A DNA stretch of 25,337 nt, from positions 1 to 25,337 of the IMG/VR virus record IMGVR_UViG_3300034111_000801; one strand, 5' to 3'. This stretch comes from a virus. A model generated the notes under the pieces. It saw only the letters and a list, made by a program, of their open reading frames with translations. It searched no databases and was not told where the DNA came from. A program made the translations under genes and the position numbers. This document shows positions 1-6,742 of the stretch, in pieces. The stretch's first letter is position 1. The number at the start of each line of letters is the position of its first letter.

Positions 1-1068
1 GTTGACGCGGAGAGGCGCGAAGCGCAATCCGGCAACGATCAAATCGAACCACTGCGCCCATACTTCGTGCCGGTTGATCCATGGCAGTATTTAGGTAGCC
101 GGCGAGAAAGTGACGATCCTGGCGCAAAGCTAACAATGTTTCGCTATCAGGAAGAGCGCAAAGTTGCTAAAGGCGCCTACGGGGAAGAGTACGTTTTTGT
201 TGCTCGCGTTCTTGTCCCTGGCGCTTACGAAGTGTTTGAGTCGAATAAAACAATAGGCGATATTGGGTTTACTCCTCTCGACTATATTCCCTTAGTACAT
301 ATCTATGCCGAGAAAGAGGGCTATTTATGTGCTACTCCCCCATTGGCTGACGTTGCGCACCTAAATATCGCTCACTACCGGCGCCTAGCAGACCTTCTGC
401 ATTCGTTGCATATCGCTGCTATTGGCTTGCTGGTACTGGAAGAATACGACGGCAACGAGGCGATTACGGGGCAGAATTATGCCATTAGAATGAATGTCGG
501 CAGTAAAGCGTACTGGGTTCAGTGTGACGCTGGCTCTTTTGTAGCGCAAGCGGCTTTACTTGATCGCCTGGAAAATGAAATCTCGCATCTTGGCGTCACG
601 AAACTGCTAGGTCAGAAGCATGTAGCCGAAAGTGCCGACGCAAAGCGTATCGACCACCAGCAGGCCAACTGCGTGCTATCAGTGGCTGCAACTGAAACGC
701 AGGCTGCGCTTAATGAAGCATTTAGAATGGCGGCAGAATACAGAGGCATAGAACCACCTAGGGTTGTTATCGACAAAGACTTTGACTTCTATCGCCTGCT
801 AGGCCAAGATGTAAGCGTACTGGCCGACATAGAGGCCAGTGGCCAAATTACGACTGAACTATTCCATCGCATCCTGGCCCAAGGTGAATGGATACCTGAA
901 GACGTGGATCTAGTTGAGCTAAGCAAAGCCGTTAAAGAGTTGAAAAAAGAGGCGGAACGTGTTATGCTTGAGCAGCAAAAAACGCAGAACGCCAATGGCG
1001 CCGCAGGATCAGGACGCTCGCTCCCGTCTTCTGAAGCTGGTCGAAAAACAGGCGCTGGCAGTGTGTGA
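1..1068 (+). CDS. Phage portal protein, DUF4055-like, C-terminal part
   Basis: The reading frame is open from the first base, so the gene starts left of the window; 355 residues are visible. The portal forms the dodecameric DNA gate at one capsid vertex. The visible part resembles the C-terminal half of DUF4055 portal proteins: a mixed region, then a helical segment rich in Ala and Glu, the motif VVIDKDFDFYRL, and a helix-turn-helix-like end with a WIPEDVDL stretch. The last 30 residues are low-complexity (Ala, Gly, Ser). A GTG at 67 could be read as a start, but the frame continues upstream without a stop and the resulting protein would be short for a portal. It is followed by a hairpin at 1078-1119 and a convergent gene. 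Family assignment is by eye; position before scaffold and capsid supports it. Confidence 0.7.
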   Translation, partial: VDAERREAQSGNDQIEPLRPYFVPVDPWQYLGSRRESDDPGAKLTMFRYQEERKVAKGAYGEEYVFVARVLVPGAYEVFESNKTIGDIGFTPLDYIPLVHIYAEKEGYLCATPPLADVAHLNIAHYRRLADLLHSLHIAAIGLLVLEEYDGNEAITGQNYAIRMNVGSKAYWVQCDAGSFVAQAALLDRLENEISHLGVTKLLGQKHVAESADAKRIDHQQANCVLSVAATETQAALNEAFRMAAEYRGIEPPRVVIDKDFDFYRLLGQDVSVLADIEASGQITTELFHRILAQGEWIPEDVDLVELSKAVKELKKEAERVMLEQQKTQNANGAAGSGRSLPSSEAGRKTGAGSV

Positions 1069-1077
1069 AGACACAAA

Positions 1078-1119
1078 GAAAGCCCCTGAACCGCTAAATG
1101 CAGCAGTTCAAGGGCTTTC
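1078..1119. terminator. Hairpin between convergent genes (best as leftward terminator)
   Basis: A 14-base stem pairs 1078-1091 with 1106-1119 (one G-T pair), with a 14-base loop. Read leftward it is followed by CTTTCTTTGTG-like sequence, a usable U-rich tract; read rightward the tract is poor. It lies between the portal stop and the stop of the leftward gene at 1135, so it can end both transcripts. Confidence 0.65.
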
Positions 1120-1134
1120 AGTTAGGCGCTGCGA

Positions 1135-1464
1135 TCAGAAGCCAGACTCACGCTGAACGGCCTTAGTGGCCCGAATCGACTCACGATCAATCATCGGCTT
1201 TTTCAACACTTCGGTCTTGCATTCGCCGTCCGTATCAACGGTCTTCCGAAGCACAAGGCCGCCCATGTCAATCGTTTCGGGGCCAGTCGGCTTGTTTTCA
1301 TCTGCCGGTGGGTTCTCAGAAAGCGACTGAAGCCGCGCTATTTCCGCCTTGAGCTGTGCGATCTCACTGTCTGGATCAAGCGCAGGGGTCACGGGCGCGA
1401 CAACCGCAGGGGCGGGAACACTGGGCTTTGCCGGATGGGCTGGAGTCGGGGCGGCTGTTGCCAT
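1135..1464 (-). CDS. Unrecognised 109-residue protein, moron-like insertion
   Basis: Not recognised. The only leftward gene inside the head cluster. I chose ATG at 1464 rather than an upstream in-frame start because a promoter-like TATACT at 1491-1496 would put the transcript start downstream of the longer start. The protein has a Pro/Ala-rich N-terminus (about residues 1-32), a short amphipathic helix with the pattern EIAQLKAEIARLQ (about 35-47), a Pro/Asn-rich linker and a basic C-terminal region (about 70-109). No signal peptide or membrane segment is seen. It has its own promoter and terminator and sits between portal and scaffold, the layout expected of a moron. It could be a minor head or regulatory protein; function unknown. 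Confidence 0.65.
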   Translation of the reverse strand: MATAAPTPAHPAKPSVPAPAVVAPVTPALDPDSEIAQLKAEIARLQSLSENPPADENKPTGPETIDMGGLVLRKTVDTDGECKTEVLKKPMIDRESIRATKAVQRESGF

Positions 1465-1487
1465 GGTGCAATGAATCGGTTGCGCGC

Positions 1488-1493
1488 TACAGT
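1488..1493 (+). promoter_or_regulatory. Rightward -10 element (TACAGT) for the scaffold gene
   Basis: GCTACAGT lies 23 bases before the ATG at 1517, matching the spacing of the other GCTAYRNT motifs in the window. It shares a palindrome with the leftward element, so the site may be bidirectional. No clear -35. Confidence 0.45.
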
Positions 1494-1496
1494 ATA
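1491..1496 (-). promoter_or_regulatory. Leftward -10 element (TATACT)
   Basis: On the minus strand GCTATACT lies 26 bases before the ATG at 1464, preceded by TG. No good -35 at 17 bases. It overlaps the rightward element at 1488-1493 within the palindrome GCGCTA-5-TAGCGC (1484-1500). Confidence 0.5.
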
Positions 1497-1516
1497 GCGC
1501 ATCCACCAATCAAGCC

Positions 1517-2212
1517 ATGGAACTCACTGCCGAACAAATTGCAGAATTGCAACGCAAGGCCGCAGAAGCCGAAGACCTCAAGCAGCAACTGGCGGCTTTG
1601 AATGGCAACAAAGATACAATCTTAACTGAAAAGAAAAAAGTGGCCGACGAACTTAAAGAGCTAAGGGACAAGGAAGCAGAGCGCGTCAGAAAAGACTTAG
1701 AGAAAAGAGGCGAGTTTGAACAACTGCTCAAACAAGCAAATGACAACATTGAAGCGCTAAGGAAAGAAAACGAAGAAAAAGACAAGGCCATTTTAGAAGC
1801 AGATACTAAGCGCGTCGAAGATCGCAAGCGAGCCGATTTTCTTGCTGTCTTTAATGCCGCTGAAGTGTTCCACCCTGAGCACGCATGGGCCTTGCTGCAT
1901 TCGCTTGTTCAAGACAAGAACGGCAAAACTATTGCGGTTCTCGATGGCCTGGAGGTTGGTATTGCCGACCTTGCCGGCAAGCTCCGCAAAAACCCCCAGT
2001 ACGCCTATCTGTTCAAGGCCCAACCCGGCAACAGTGGCATGGGCTCCAGGCCTGCTACAGGCGCTCCTGCCGCTTCTGGTGGCGGTATTGTCACCAACCC
2101 ATGGCTTCCTGGCGGAAACGTGACTGCACGCATCGCCATACAGCAGGAAGATCCTGATTTAGCTGCTAAGCTGAAGGCTGAAGCGAGCGCTGCTGCTCGC
2201 GGCCAAGGGTAA
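1517..2212 (+). CDS. Capsid scaffolding protein
   Basis: 231 residues. Residues about 5-105 are a nearly continuous, highly charged coiled coil (Glu/Lys/Gln/Leu rich). This is followed by a compact segment (about 105-165) and a Gly/Ala/Pro-rich linker, ending in a motif with NPW..GGN.T..I.IQQEDP, as seen at the C-terminus of phage scaffold proteins, where it would contact the coat protein. It directly precedes the major capsid gene, the normal position for a scaffold that templates the procapsid and is then released. The ATG at 1517 has no Shine-Dalgarno; the leader is short and C/A rich. No protease motif is visible in this or the adjacent genes. Confidence 0.75.
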   Translation: MELTAEQIAELQRKAAEAEDLKQQLAALNGNKDTILTEKKKVADELKELRDKEAERVRKDLEKRGEFEQLLKQANDNIEALRKENEEKDKAILEADTKRVEDRKRADFLAVFNAAEVFHPEHAWALLHSLVQDKNGKTIAVLDGLEVGIADLAGKLRKNPQYAYLFKAQPGNSGMGSRPATGAPAASGGGIVTNPWLPGGNVTARIAIQQEDPDLAAKLKAEASAAARGQG

Positions 2213-2288
2213 AGCTGTGCCGAACCCTGGGCAAAAGCATCGACGGCTGTGCGGTCATGCCGACTAAACAACCTCTGCTTTTCCTCCA

Positions 2289-3341
2289 GTGTTCCTTGGT
2301 AACCTGGGCGGTACTTTTGCCGGCGATGTAACAAGCCTTACGCGGCTTGCTACTTCTGGTGAATTTGCCGCCTACCTTCAAGAAGAGATTTTTAACAAGT
2401 CCATGATGGTTCGCTCTGGCATTTTGGCCAGAAGCAACCAGCTCCTCACCTCCACTACCGGCGTTCGGGTCGAAGCGCCGTTTTTCCGACCGATTGACCC
2501 GGTGGAAGAGAGGATGGATTCCGGCCGTGAGTGGGGCGATTCTGGCGAAGGCCATTTCACCTTCCAAGGCATCACCAGCGCTACTCAGTACGCCACTATC
2601 ACCCACCGTGGCTTTGCCTACGCTGTTGACAAGCTCTCGAAGCTGGCCAGCGGCGAAGATCCCTTGCAGGTACTTACGAGTCAGCTTGAGCCAGCGCTCA
2701 ACAAGATTAAGACTCGCAAGATGATCGCCCAACTTGAGGGGTTGCTTGGTACTGGCGGCCCGCTTAATGCCACCAATAACGTAAATAAGTCTGTTACCAC
2801 TGGCTCTGCCATCGCCAACTGGTTGACGGCTGAAAACGTTATCGAAGCTCGTTACAAGTTGGGCGAACGGCAGTCTGAGATTACTACTCTGTTCTGTCAC
2901 TCTCTTGTTCAAGCCTATCTTGAGCAAGTAGGCTTCTTGACCTATGATGCTGACCGCAGGGGCATTAACACGCGCTTGCTGATTGGTAGCGCTTTTAACG
3001 TTAAGGTCGTGGTTGATGACCAACTTCCGATCATTGGCACCAGCGGCCAACAGCGGCAGTTTGTTAGCTACCTTTGTGGCGATGGCGTCATGCTTGAGGG
3101 TGAACAGACCCCCCTTGAGATCGAGCCGGTTCGCAATGCACCATCCAAGCAAGATGGCATTATTGTGGACTACCATCACAGCTTCCACGTTCCTGGCACT
3201 ACCTTGTCTGGTACTGCTGTTGACAACCCAACCAACGCTCAGCTAGCTACCGGCTCTCAGCACGCGCTTGCTTACAACGATGCGCGACTGATCCCGCTGG
3301 TCCGACTGGTGACAAACTCGCCTTTCGGTGGTACGATCTGA
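2289..3341 (+). CDS. Major capsid protein (HK97-fold type)
   Basis: 350 residues. The GTG at 2289 is chosen because the protein begins there with a coherent N-arm and no better start exists; the leader is pyrimidine-rich (CTTTTCCTCC) rather than Shine-Dalgarno-like. It shows a long helix region at about 125-150, a GSAFNVKVVVDDQLP-type strand (about 230-245) typical of HK97-fold coat proteins, and a C-terminal domain ending in LIPLVRLVTNSPFGG. Length is normal for an unprocessed coat protein paired with a separate scaffold. It lies 76 bases after the scaffold gene, which hold no gene, and is followed by a strong terminator at 3410-3443, so its transcript ends here. Confidence 0.85.
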   Translation: MFLGNLGGTFAGDVTSLTRLATSGEFAAYLQEEIFNKSMMVRSGILARSNQLLTSTTGVRVEAPFFRPIDPVEERMDSGREWGDSGEGHFTFQGITSATQYATITHRGFAYAVDKLSKLASGEDPLQVLTSQLEPALNKIKTRKMIAQLEGLLGTGGPLNATNNVNKSVTTGSAIANWLTAENVIEARYKLGERQSEITTLFCHSLVQAYLEQVGFLTYDADRRGINTRLLIGSAFNVKVVVDDQLPIIGTSGQQRQFVSYLCGDGVMLEGEQTPLEIEPVRNAPSKQDGIIVDYHHSFHVPGTTLSGTAVDNPTNAQLATGSQHALAYNDARLIPLVRLVTNSPFGGTI

Positions 3342-3409
3342 TCGGTCATGGGGTTCATGCCCACCTAACGGTCAACAGTTCAGGGATGTTGGAGTACCTG
3401 GACGCACTC

Positions 3410-3443
3410 AGCCCCTAGGAAGTCGTAAGCCTGGGGGCTTTTT
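3410..3443 (+). terminator. Intrinsic terminator after the capsid gene
   Basis: A ten-base stem pairs 3410-3419 (AGCCCCTAGG) with 3430-3439 (one T-G wobble), a ten-base loop, then a T-run at 3439-3443. It lies 69 bases after the capsid stop and ends the scaffold/capsid unit. Confidence 0.85.
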
Positions 3444-3460
3444 CATGGCCCGACATGAGC

Positions 3461-3466
3461 TATGAT
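3461..3466 (+). promoter_or_regulatory. -10 element (TATGAT) for the connector operon
   Basis: AGCTATGAT lies just downstream of the capsid terminator and 26 bases before the ATG at 3493. A T-rich tract lies about 16 bases upstream in place of a clear -35. Confidence 0.55.
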
Positions 3467-3492
3467 CGAGGCTGGCCCTGTACCGTCTCCCG

Positions 3493-3687
3493 ATGGCGCT
3501 CTTTAATTTCTACGAATATCGCAAGCCTTTCACGGTCGCCACTCTGCCCGCGAATCCCAGGACAGGCACGACCGTTAGGGTCAGCAACCTTACTTCCCCC
3601 ACTGTGGGCTCTGCTCCCGTGGCCGGTGGTAGCGCCAACGCGCTCTGCTGGTACAACGGCACCGCCTGGCGCGTGTACGCAGTGTGA
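3493..3687 (+). CDS. Small structural protein (64 residues)
   Basis: First gene of the connector operon. The sequence has the pattern LPANPRTGTTVRVSN..SPT.G..VAGGSAN..CWYNGTAW.V, a short beta-rich domain found in many phage virion and fibre proteins (recognised by eye, no assigned role). No membrane segment. Its position between capsid and the first connector gene suggests a capsid decoration or minor head protein. Its last codon and stop overlap the GTG of the next gene (GTGA). The leader is pyrimidine-rich with no Shine-Dalgarno. Confidence 0.65.
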   Translation: MALFNFYEYRKPFTVATLPANPRTGTTVRVSNLTSPTVGSAPVAGGSANALCWYNGTAWRVYAV

Positions 3688-4241
3688 ACGCTTCTTGGTG
3701 GCCCTGGCATCGCCTGGCCGATCCCTATTACTACTCCAGCGCCAATGGCGAGCGTCCCTGCAACTGCACGCCCCCGGCGCTGGTCACGGTGGAGCAAGTT
3801 GACGCCTACATGGGGGCCACGCTTAAGGCGACCGCCTGGACCGCGCTCAACGCAACGCAAAAGGCGCAGGCTCTTAACTCTGCTCAGACTGCGCTGCGTA
3901 CATTACGCTGGTGTACTGATGAGGCGACTTGTTGCGGTAACAGCCTAACAGCAGGCTATCTTGCCGCTGCTTCAGAGCTTGCGCTGGTGCTTTTTAGCAA
4001 CAGTACGGCAGTTATTGGCGCCTCTAGTCAACTGCCGGCACCAGTAGTTAAACGAGAAAAGTTCGACGTATTCGAGCAGGAATACTTTGCTCCCAGCACC
4101 ATAGCACAGGTGCTGCCGAAGGACAAGCGTGTTGGCAGCTATTCGCCCACCGTGTTACGGCTTTATCCATGGCTACTGGACTTAATCGGCTGTTGGGTTG
4201 ACCGGCAAAACGAAAGCTCTGTTCGCATTCTTCGAGGCTAA
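3684..4241 (+). CDS. Head-tail adaptor (gp6-like, DnaT-like family)
   Basis: 185 residues, starting at a GTG that overlaps the previous stop by four bases. The central region is helical, beginning TVEQVDAYMGATL (about 36-48) and followed by AWTALNATQKAQALNSA, the pattern of phage connector adaptors often annotated as putative DnaT-like ssDNA-binding proteins. Such proteins form the ring that joins the portal to the rest of the neck. Three cysteines cluster near CTDEATCCG. The order adaptor, closure, neck, terminator that follows supports the call. Confidence 0.65.
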   Translation: MNASWWPWHRLADPYYYSSANGERPCNCTPPALVTVEQVDAYMGATLKATAWTALNATQKAQALNSAQTALRTLRWCTDEATCCGNSLTAGYLAAASELALVLFSNSTAVIGASSQLPAPVVKREKFDVFEQEYFAPSTIAQVLPKDKRVGSYSPTVLRLYPWLLDLIGCWVDRQNESSVRILRG

Positions 4242-4724
4242 ATGAACGCTCCGCAAGATGCCTGGGCAAAGCCGTTGTCAAAACGGATGATAGATAAGTA
4301 CAGATCCCAGTCGCTTATTTACATCAAAGTAACTCCTGGCGTTTACAATGAAACGCTAGGCACAGTTGCAATTACTGAAGCAAGGTTTAACGCTGCCGGT
4401 GCTGTAACGCGCTCTAAAAAGTCAGAACGCAACGGAGTCGAGCAAGGCAATGAGGTCAGTGTATGGGTTGACCATGATACGGTGCCCTGGCCTATCAGCT
4501 CCAATGACAGACTCGAATACTTGGGGCGCAAGTGGAAGGTAACAGAAGTCGAAAGCTACGGTAGTGGTATTGACGGCGTTATCGTCGGACCAATCTACCT
4601 GACGACGCTGGACGGCAAAATGATTACTACACTGGGCGGCAAAGCCATTGTCATACAAGGCTCTGAAGACGAAAGGCCAACCTTTGCTATGTACGCAAGC
4701 AAGATTACAGCGAGGGCAGAATAA
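4242..4724 (+). CDS. Head closure / head-tail joining protein
   Basis: 160 residues. Its ATG follows the previous stop with no gap, with GAGG a few bases upstream. Beta-rich protein with a region reading VSVWVDHDTVPWPISSNDRLEYLGRKWKV (shown here only as a landmark near residues 75-100), where a Trp-Lys-Val strand follows a short loop as in SPP1 gp16-like or HK97 gp7-like stoppers. A Thr/Gly-rich tandem (TTLDGKMITTLGGKAIVI) sits near 120-140. Assignment rests on length, fold pattern and position between adaptor and neck genes. The stop overlaps the next start (TAATG). Confidence 0.55.
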   Translation: MNAPQDAWAKPLSKRMIDKYRSQSLIYIKVTPGVYNETLGTVAITEARFNAAGAVTRSKKSERNGVEQGNEVSVWVDHDTVPWPISSNDRLEYLGRKWKVTEVESYGSGIDGVIVGPIYLTTLDGKMITTLGGKAIVIQGSEDERPTFAMYASKITARAE

Positions 4725-5347
4725 TGGCGAGACGGCGCAAACCAGGGAAGAAAGGCAAAGGCTTCGGTCTTGAGAAAATGTCTGACGAGATTAGGGACGC
4801 GGCATTTACTGCATTGCGCAATGCCGCCAAGGAAGTAGTAAACGATCTTGCTGCTATTAGCCCAGCTTGGGGCGGCAAGTTCAGGGAAAGTTGGTACGTC
4901 GAAACCGCCGATGGCAAACGAGGCGCAAGGCCAGGCGGCAAAGATGGTAAGTACAATCTTTTTAACATTCCCTTACTTAAGACCCAGGGCCGTAACGCAA
5001 GGGGCCAGTTTACATCTTCCCTGCCAGTAAGCGGAAGCAAAGTTGAGCTGTTTATCGGCAACTCTTCCCCCTACGCGCAAGAGGCAATGGATCTTATCCC
5101 TGGCAAGTTTATACGGCAAGAAGAAGATCCAATTAAAGCGCCAGTTGCAATAGGCAGAAGAGTCGGCAAGTACCGGGGCGATGTTAAGAAAATGTCAACA
5201 GAAGAAATACTGGAACGAGGCAAGCGGCCAGCAATGTCAACAGCAAAGAAAGACTGGTACGATACCTATATGGGAGGCGGCGAATTTAAGACTGCTATTA
5301 AAAAGGGCGCAAAAGCCGGCTTCCTTATTCCCGTAAACAAAAAATGA
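4724..5347 (+). CDS. Neck / tail completion protein (HK97 gp10-like)
   Basis: 207 residues with a strongly basic N-terminus (RRRKPGKKGKG). An amphipathic helix of the type FTALRNAAKEVVNDLAAISPAWGGKFRESW (landmark near 28-58) resembles the N-terminal helix of HK97 gp10 family neck proteins, followed by beta strands including VELFIGNSSPYAQ. It is longer than typical family members (about 110-160 residues), with an extra C-terminal basic domain of about 80 residues. A GAGGG seven bases before the ATG is a good Shine-Dalgarno. Four-base overlap with the next gene. Confidence 0.6.
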   Translation: MARRRKPGKKGKGFGLEKMSDEIRDAAFTALRNAAKEVVNDLAAISPAWGGKFRESWYVETADGKRGARPGGKDGKYNLFNIPLLKTQGRNARGQFTSSLPVSGSKVELFIGNSSPYAQEAMDLIPGKFIRQEEDPIKAPVAIGRRVGKYRGDVKKMSTEEILERGKRPAMSTAKKDWYDTYMGGGEFKTAIKKGAKAGFLIPVNKK

Positions 5348-5775
5348 CAGTTCCCCTACAGCAGATTCGTGGCATTTACGAACGCATTGTAATTGATGCC
5401 GCCAGTCCGGTGCGCGTTTATGTTGAGAATCAACTTGCTACTGAGTTTGCAGATGATGATGAATACTGTCTTGTTCGTGTCAACTTTGGGTTGATGCAAG
5501 AGCAAGCCATCGGCGCTCAGGCTTCGTGGCACATTCGAGGCTCTCTGGTGTGCGAAATCTTCACCCGCAAAAGCATCGGCCCTGGCCGGGGGCTGGTCAT
5601 TGCCGGCCCTGTGATCGACGCGCTATCGGCCCTGAACGGCTCGATCCCGCCACCAACCCAGCAGATCATCGCTCGCGTCGGCACGCTCACGGGGCCGACC
5701 CAGGCGCAACTACAGGACCGGGCGCATCACTTTACCCGGTTCTCTATGCCCTTCATGGCTCGCCACAGGGAGTAG
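5344..5775 (+). CDS. Tail terminator protein (DUF4128-like)
   Basis: 143 residues. Pattern seen: N-terminal helix beginning IRGIYERIV, VRVYVENQ strand, central YCLVRVNFG strand, a G-rich turn (KSIGPGRGLVIAGPVIDAL) and a C-terminal F.R.SMPFM strand. This matches small tail terminators annotated as DUF4128, which cap the tail tube and join it to the neck. It is the last gene of the connector operon; after its stop there are 42 bases with a promoter-like motif before the tail tube gene. Confidence 0.65.
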   Translation: MTVPLQQIRGIYERIVIDAASPVRVYVENQLATEFADDDEYCLVRVNFGLMQEQAIGAQASWHIRGSLVCEIFTRKSIGPGRGLVIAGPVIDALSALNGSIPPPTQQIIARVGTLTGPTQAQLQDRAHHFTRFSMPFMARHRE

Positions 5776-5784
5776 ACTGGCGGC

Positions 5785-5790
5785 TACAGC
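5785..5790 (+). promoter_or_regulatory. Possible -10 element (TACAGC) for the tail tube gene
   Basis: GGCTACAGC lies 27 bases before the ATG at 5818 and parallels GCGCTACAGT at 1484-1493. No -35 is recognisable, and no terminator precedes it, so this is the weakest member of the motif set. Confidence 0.35.
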
Positions 5791-5817
5791 AATCACCGGC
5801 CACGGGTCGGACCTCCT

Positions 5818-6651
5818 ATGCCCGTCGCTAACTGCGGCCCTGTCAGCGTTCTCACCGGCCAAGATGGCATGATCGCCATGAAGCCCCCCGGCACTCTGGC
5901 CTGCCTGCTCGACAAAACTGATTTCCCTGCTCCCGTTAGTCCTGCTACCACTTCAGTTCTTCCTATTCCTGCTAACTCTGATTTTCGTGTTGGTGATCCT
6001 GTAACTTTCACGGAAAAAGGAACCGCTAACCTTGATGCTGCCATCACTGATGGAACAGTTTATTACATCAAGACCCGTCCCACTCCCACGTCTTGCACTA
6101 TCTCTGCCACTCTCGGCGGCGCTGCGCTTGCTTTTACCGGCAACGGTGGCGCTGGTGGCGCAAACACTCCAGGCGAAGGCAACCATATCGAGATGAGCTT
6201 CGCTACGGCTTATGCCATGTGCGAAGTGCCATCTGTTGACCTTACCCTTACCAGGGGCGAGATTGACATTACCTCTCTTCCTTGCAAGCCTGGCTCTGGT
6301 ACTGGCCCTAAACTTGCTCGATTCCGCAGGTATCAGGCCGGTTTTGCAGATGGCAATGGCACTCTGACTGTGCGCCTTACTGAGGATCGTCTTGCTTTCA
6401 CCAATCGTATTATTCAAGGTACGATGTTTAACGATCAAAACGGCGGTGAGCTAAGGGCATACTTTAGTGCTGTTGCCACCACTGGCAACCCGAACATGGT
6501 TGACGATGCTGCTTCGTTGCCTTGCATCTTCCCCATCGTCCTGCTTGGCCTTAGCAGCGCTATCTCGCAAGATGATAGCCCGACTGAGATTTCGATTAAC
6601 TATCGAATCTCGGACACCCCCACCAACCTTTTTGGCTTGACTGACTTCTGA
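5818..6651 (+). CDS. Major tail tube protein
   Basis: 277 residues. The flanking parts look like a tail tube protein: N-terminal MKPPGTLACLLDKTDF, then after the insert a core with VPSVDLTLTRGEIDITSLPC and repeated beta strands ending in a TEISINYRI strand. Residues about 47-116 look like an inserted beta domain: a GDPVTFTEKG opening, a TVYYIKTRPTPTSCTISAT strand pair and a closing GGAALAFTG, a motif set seen in add-on domains of phage proteins. The gene stands alone between a promoter-like motif and a strong terminator, consistent with an abundant virion protein. The leader is CGGACCTCCT, pyrimidine-rich and not a Shine-Dalgarno. Confidence 0.8.
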   Translation: MPVANCGPVSVLTGQDGMIAMKPPGTLACLLDKTDFPAPVSPATTSVLPIPANSDFRVGDPVTFTEKGTANLDAAITDGTVYYIKTRPTPTSCTISATLGGAALAFTGNGGAGGANTPGEGNHIEMSFATAYAMCEVPSVDLTLTRGEIDITSLPCKPGSGTGPKLARFRRYQAGFADGNGTLTVRLTEDRLAFTNRIIQGTMFNDQNGGELRAYFSAVATTGNPNMVDDAASLPCIFPIVLLGLSSAISQDDSPTEISINYRISDTPTNLFGLTDF

Positions 6652-6672
6652 TCGTTTGCGGATCGTCACACA

Positions 6673-6696
6673 GCGGGGCTCTGGCCCCGCTTTTTT
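6673..6696 (+). terminator. Strong intrinsic terminator after the tail tube gene
   Basis: GCGGGGC (6673-6679), a four-base loop, GCCCCGC (6684-6690) and six T (6691-6696). A textbook rho-independent terminator 22 bases after the stop. Confidence 0.95.
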
Positions 6697-6713
6697 GTGC
6701 CTTGGCCCGGTGC

Positions 6714-6719
6714 TATGAT
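6714..6719 (+). promoter_or_regulatory. Extended -10 element (TGC-TATGAT) for the chaperone/tape-measure operon
   Basis: TGCTATGAT lies directly after the tail tube terminator and 23 bases before the ATG at 6743. The TG one base before the hexamer makes it an extended -10. TTTTTG 16 bases upstream could act as a weak -35 but is part of the terminator tract. Confidence 0.6.
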
Positions 6720-6742
6720 TCCCTCGTTGCAACATCCTTCCC

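Noticed and set aside
1465-1509. Longer start for the leftward 109-residue gene at 1509
   Set aside because: It lies upstream of the promoter-like TATACT and would make the leader translate through the divergent promoter.
2166-3188. 340-codon open frame on the minus strand opposite the capsid gene
   Set aside because: It lies fully antisense to a convincing capsid gene, has no start context and its composition mirrors the sense codon bias.
3845-4281. Short antisense and alternate frames in the connector region
   Set aside because: All overlap better-supported connector genes joined by four-base overlaps.
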